A stretch of 64,000 nucleotides of DNA, taken from assembly GCF_040412425.1 (NCBI RefSeq), contig NC_089744.1, positions 33,751,743 through 33,815,742 on the forward strand, in the 5' to 3' direction. The translations under genes were made by a program, and so were the position numbers. This stretch comes from Macrobrachium rosenbergii (Eukaryota; Arthropoda; Malacostraca; Decapoda; Palaemonidae). Under the pieces are notes generated by a model. That model did no database searches and had not been told where the DNA came from. It was given only the letters and a program-made list of their open reading frames with translations. This document shows, piece by piece, positions 60,372 through 64,000 of this stretch. The stretch's first letter is position 1; every line of letters starts with the position of its first letter.

Positions 60372-62850
60372 GCAAACTATTGGTGGTGACATGAATGGAC
60401 ATGTATGAAGGACCAGAGAGGGCATTGAGAGGGTGCATGGTGACTGGGGAGTTGGAGAGAGAAATGATGAGGGAGAGTGAGTTGTGGATTGCGCAGTGTC
60501 ATTTGATTTGGCTCTTATTAAAATCTGGTTTGAAAAGAAAGAAAATCAGTACATCACATACAAGAGTGAAGCGAGAGAAAGTCAAATTGACTTCCACATG
60601 TGCAGAAGATGACATCTGAGAGAGGTGAGAAATTATAAAATTTAAAATGGAGAGTGTGTGGCAGCACAGCTCAGGGTGGTGGTAATGGACTTGGAAGTAA
60701 GGAACACAGAAAAAGAGAAGCCTGCATGTGTCCCATCAACAATCAAGTGGGGGAAGCTGAAACAAGAGGAGGAAGCAAGGCAGGAATTTAAGGAGAGAGT
60801 ATTGAGGGAAGTTAGATTGCTAGAGGGAGTGCAAGAATGGTGGAATCACAACAGTACGTTGATTAAGACAGTGGGTGGAGAGGTGTTGGGAAAGACATCT
60901 GGAAAGAAGCCTCCTGACGATAAGGAAACCTGGAGGCGGAATGGTGAATTGAAAGAGGTGGTGAAAGCCAAAAAAGATGCAAAAAAAGATCTGGAAAAGT
61001 ATGGACAGCAAGAGGATAAGGAGAGATACCAAAGACATAAGAAACAAGTAAAGAAGGCGGTTGCACAAGAAAAAGCAAGAGCATTAGATGACGTACGAAG
61101 AGCGGGAAACACCTGAGGGGAGAGAAAAATTCACAGAATTGCAAAGTCGAGGGACAAGAACACCAAAGACTGCTCCCATATAAAACAGGTTAAAGATGGG
61201 AATGGGGTAGTTTTATACAATGAGGATAAGTTAAAGAAGAGGTGGAAAGAATATTATGAACACCTGTTAAATGAAGAAAATCCTAGAAAATTCCTTGAAG
61301 ATGCATTCCAGAACCTTGGTATGACACATACTATTAGCAGGAAGGAAGTAAAGAAGGCACTAGAGAAGATGAAAAATGTTAAAGCAACAGGACCAGATGG
61401 AATTCCTACAGAGGTGTGGAAGAGTCTGGGAGAAGAAGGAATAGACATGCTGTGGGACCTAGCAAAGAAAATATACAGTCAAGAAAAGATACCAAACGAA
61501 TGGAGAGAAAGCTTTATTGTGCCTAACTATAAAGAGAAGGGCGACATCTAGGATTGTGCAAACTACAGGGAAACAAAGCTAATGTCTCACACCATGAAAA
61601 TCTGGGAAAGAATAATGGATAAAAAAAATTAGAGAGGAAACATCTGTAGGTGAGGAACAGTTTGGATTCATGCGAGGAAGAGGAACGACAGATGCAGTGT
61701 TTGCCCTCCGACAGATAATGGAAAAACACCGGGAAAAGCAGAAAGGACTGGACATAGTATTGATAGATCTGGAAAAGGCATATGATAGAGTCCCACGCCA
61801 AGAAGTTTGGAGGTGTATGCAAATAAAGAGAACACCGGAGAAGTATGTGAGGTTGGTCCAAGATATGTATGGAGCAGCAAAAATGCAGGTCAGAAGCAGT
61901 GTTGGGTTAACTGGATACCAGTAAGAGTTGGTTTACATCAGGGATCTGCTTTAAGTCCATATCTTTTTGACCTGATAATGGATGTGCTATCTCAAGGAAT
62001 AAGAGATCAATCCCCCTGGTGCATGTTGTTTGCTGATGACATCGTGTTATGCAGCACCAGCAGAGGGGTAGTGGAGTTGAAACTAGAGCAGTGGAGGAAG
62101 GTACTGGAAGACAGAGGATTAAAGATAAGTAGGAAGAAGACTGATTACTTAAGTTTTAATGAAGGTCAAGACTCCAAGATAAGTACTGTATGGAGGGGAC
62201 AAAATTGAACCGAGTAGAAAAATTCAGGTATCTTGGTTCAAGATTGGCTGGTGATGGAAATTTGGATGTAGAAATAACACACAGTTCAGGCTGGGTGGGA
62301 AAACTGGAGAAAGATGTCAGGTGTCTTGTGCGACCGCAGAATCAACATGAAGGTGAAAGGAAGAGTGTATAAGACAAGACAGTAGTGAGACCAGCTTTGA
62401 TGTATGAAGCAGAAACATGTTGGTAAAGAGAGTCTAAGAGAAGAAATTGGATGCGGTAGAGGTGAAAATGTTCAGGTGGATGAGTGGAGTAACATAAATG
62501 GACAGGATCAAAAATGAAAGAATAAGAGGAACTATTAAAGTCGTAGAACTATCAAAGAAGGCCCAGGAAAGAAGACTGCAGCGGTATGGCCATATGATGA
62601 GAAGGGATGAGACATATGTCGGGAGGAGAGTGATGCAGATGGAGATGCCTGGTGGGAGAGCAAGAGGAAGACCAAAGCAAAGGTGGATGGATATAGTTAG
62701 AGAAGACCAAAGCACAGTTGGATGGATATATTTAGAGAAGACCAATTCAGAGGACAGTGTGTTTGACCGAGCCAGGTGGAGGAAAGCTGTCAGATACATC
62801 GACCCCACATAGAAGTGGGAAAAGATGCAGAGAAAGAAAAAGATTTAAAT
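60372..62850 (+). mobile_element. RTE-type non-LTR retrotransposon, 5'-truncated
   Basis: It starts within the endonuclease (GGDMNGH near 60385), continues through the linker and RT, and ends with the RTE-style C-terminus. No RNase H domain follows the RT, and the C-terminal ARGRPKQRWMDIVRED motif is typical of RTE elements. It ends near 62850, followed by a (GA) run (62863-62887). It lies downstream of DCAF13 exon 7 in the same orientation. Confidence 0.8.
60385..62812 (+). pseudogene. RTE LINE endonuclease-reverse transcriptase remnant
   Basis: Endonuclease end: DMNGHV near 60390, then KKENQYITYKSEARESQIDF near 60535. Linker: WWNHNSTLIKTVGGEVLGKT near 60838. RT: VKKALEKMKNVKATGPDGIP near 61345, GEEQFGFMRGRGTTDAVFAL near 61652, IVLIDLEKAYDRVPR (first Asp) near 61755, VGLHQGSALSPYLFDL near 61925, MLFADDIVLC near 62025 with both catalytic Asp residues intact, and FRYLGSRLAGDG near 62225. 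C-terminus: KKAQERRLQRYGHMMRRDET and ARGRPKQRWMDIVRED, followed by a duplicated WMDIVRED/WIYLEKT segment. Frameshifts and stops at about 61117, 61551, 61632 and 61924 break it. Confidence 0.85.
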
Positions 62851-62862
62851 ATTTCTTAACTC

Positions 62863-62887
62863 AGAGAGAGAGAGAGAGAGAGAGAGA
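62863..62887. repeat. (GA)n microsatellite, short
   Basis: About 25 bp of GA dinucleotides just after the RTE element's end. Confidence 0.9.
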
Positions 62888-62961
62888 CTTATGTAAGCCT
62901 GTGGAAAGAAACAGGTTTGTAAGCTTTGCGCTGGTAATAAACTGGTTTTCTCCCCTCCTTA

Positions 62962-63075
62962 TACAGGCAGTCCCCGCTTACCAGCAGCATTGGTTAACAG
63001 CGTTTCGGTGTTACGGTGCTTGGCTAGTGATGTCGTTAACTGGATTTTCGGCACCAGTCTCTGGTTAACGGCACC
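62962..63075 (+). repeat. interspersed repeat related to 500-600
   Basis: CAGGCAGTCCCCGCTTACCAGC, GCGTTTCGGTGTTACGGTGC and GATGTCGTTAACTGGATTTTC match the left-edge copy in the same orientation. Ends at the TTAA of the next element. Confidence 0.6.
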
Positions 63076-63076
63076 A

Positions 63077-64000
63077 TTAACCCTTTAACGCCGAAGCCCT
63101 ATTTTCAAAAACGTCTCCCGTATGCCGGCGGCCTCCGAGAGGTAGCGCCAAAGCGGAAAAAAAGTTTTTTTCAAAAAATCACAGCGCGCTTAGTTTTCAA
63201 GATTAAGAGTTCATTTTTGGCTCCTTTTTTTCTCATTGCCTGAAGTTTAGTATGCAACCATCAGAAATAAAAAAAAATATCATTATCATATATAAATATT
63301 GGAATATATGACAACGAAAAAAAAAAACGTATATAATAGTATACAAATCGCGCTGTAAGGAAAACGGTTGAAGCTAATGAGTTAATTTTTTTAGTTGTAT
63401 TGTACACTAAATTGCGATGATTTTGGTATATAACAGATTGTAAAACGATTAAAGCAACACAGAAAATATTATCACAAAATGATGCATGAATTCGTAACGC
63501 GACATTAAAAAAAGTTTTTTCAAAAATTCACCAAAAATCAAAATATTGTGCTAGAGACTTTCCAATTGTGCCAAAATGAAGGAAATTGATTGAATATTAC
63601 TAGGCTGTAAGTTTTTTTAGCTTACAATTGCTTTTTGAACCATTTCGATCGAGTTAAAGTTGACCGAAGGTTGATTTTTTCTATTTATCGTTATTTCGAT
63701 GTAAATATAAAAAAACTGTGAAGAGCTAAAGGAATGATATATTTTTTGTTGTATTCTACATGGTATTCTACATGAAATTGCGTACATTTTGATGTATAAC
63801 ACTTTATGTAACGAATAATATGAAACGGCGAAAAAATTACGGCAAGCTGACGCAAGAAATGACAGGATTTTCAGTGGACCATGGCAGCATGAGCGAAGGA
63901 AAATTTTGTTTTAAAAAATTCACCAAAAATCTACATATTGTGCTAGAGACTTTCTGTTTGTTGCAAAATGAAGGTAAATGATTGATTGTTACTCGAATGT
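63077..64000 (-). mobile_element. second piggyBac-like TTAA element, reverse copy, runs off the window
   Basis: Begins TTAACCCTTTAACGCCGAAG. From ~63240 on it is the reverse complement of 38600-39330, including CAACCATCAGAAAT, the ATGATGCATGAATTCGTAACGCG block and AGAGACTTTCTGTTTGTTGC. It contains at least part of two ~376-bp units before the window ends. This copy supplies the terminus that is missing from the right side of the element at 36923-39327. Confidence 0.6.

Noticed and set aside
60820..61144. Three overlapping minus-strand frames of 82-93 codons
   Set aside because: Antisense of the A-rich RTE linker; Phe/Leu-rich composition is a by-product.

Overview
This window is animal nuclear DNA, most likely from a crustacean and probably a decapod. 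Two conserved protein-coding genes are spread over tens of kilobases, and nearly everything between their short exons is transposon sequence. I infer a decapod from three things: many DIRS-type (tyrosine-recombinase) retroelements, which are known to be widespread in decapods; very long (CT)n/(GA)n and (TA)n microsatellites; and large introns filled with repeats. I cannot name the species from the sequence.

The two host genes point away from each other. On the minus strand is NDUFA12 (B17.2, an accessory subunit of mitochondrial complex I). I can assemble exon 1 (17957-18051), exon 2 (14564-14646) and exon 3 (886-1001); the introns splice in phase and give 98 residues, with the C-terminus off the left edge. 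On the plus strand is DCAF13 (WDSOF1/Sof1, a WD40 protein of the small-subunit processome). Seven exons between 25037 and 58988 join in phase to give the first 371 residues; the last ~70 lie beyond the right edge. The two start codons are about 7 kb apart, and a rearranged Gypsy-type element with inverted LTRs lies between them.

NDUFA12 introns: a decayed I/jockey-type LINE (about 1.8-8.85 kb), interrupted by a 1597-bp inverted-repeat element inserted at a TA and by a pogo/Tigger-like MITE; a ~4.9-kb DIRS derivative of family alpha (9.5-14.4 kb) whose middle is tandem repeats; an alpha tail (15.3-16.0 kb); and a DIRS family beta fragment (16.0-17.9 kb).

DCAF13 introns: intron 1 holds head-to-head beta and alpha DIRS fragments. 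Intron 2 holds an alpha DIRS whose recombinase ORF is still open. Intron 3 holds a ~2.4-kb element with TTAA-CCCTTTAACGCC termini, an internal ~376-bp tandem repeat and a nested MITE. Intron 4 holds a nearly complete 6.8-kb DIRS family gamma with both inverted terminal repeats and the internal complementary region. Intron 5 holds another beta DIRS. Downstream of exon 7 lies an RTE-type LINE, followed by a second copy of the TTAA element running off the window.

Every reverse transcriptase core I could read is inactivated except that of the RTE LINE, which is frameshifted. No bacterial-type system, CRISPR array, tRNA or rRNA was seen. The most interesting material is how the mobile elements are built and how they lie relative to the host genes.
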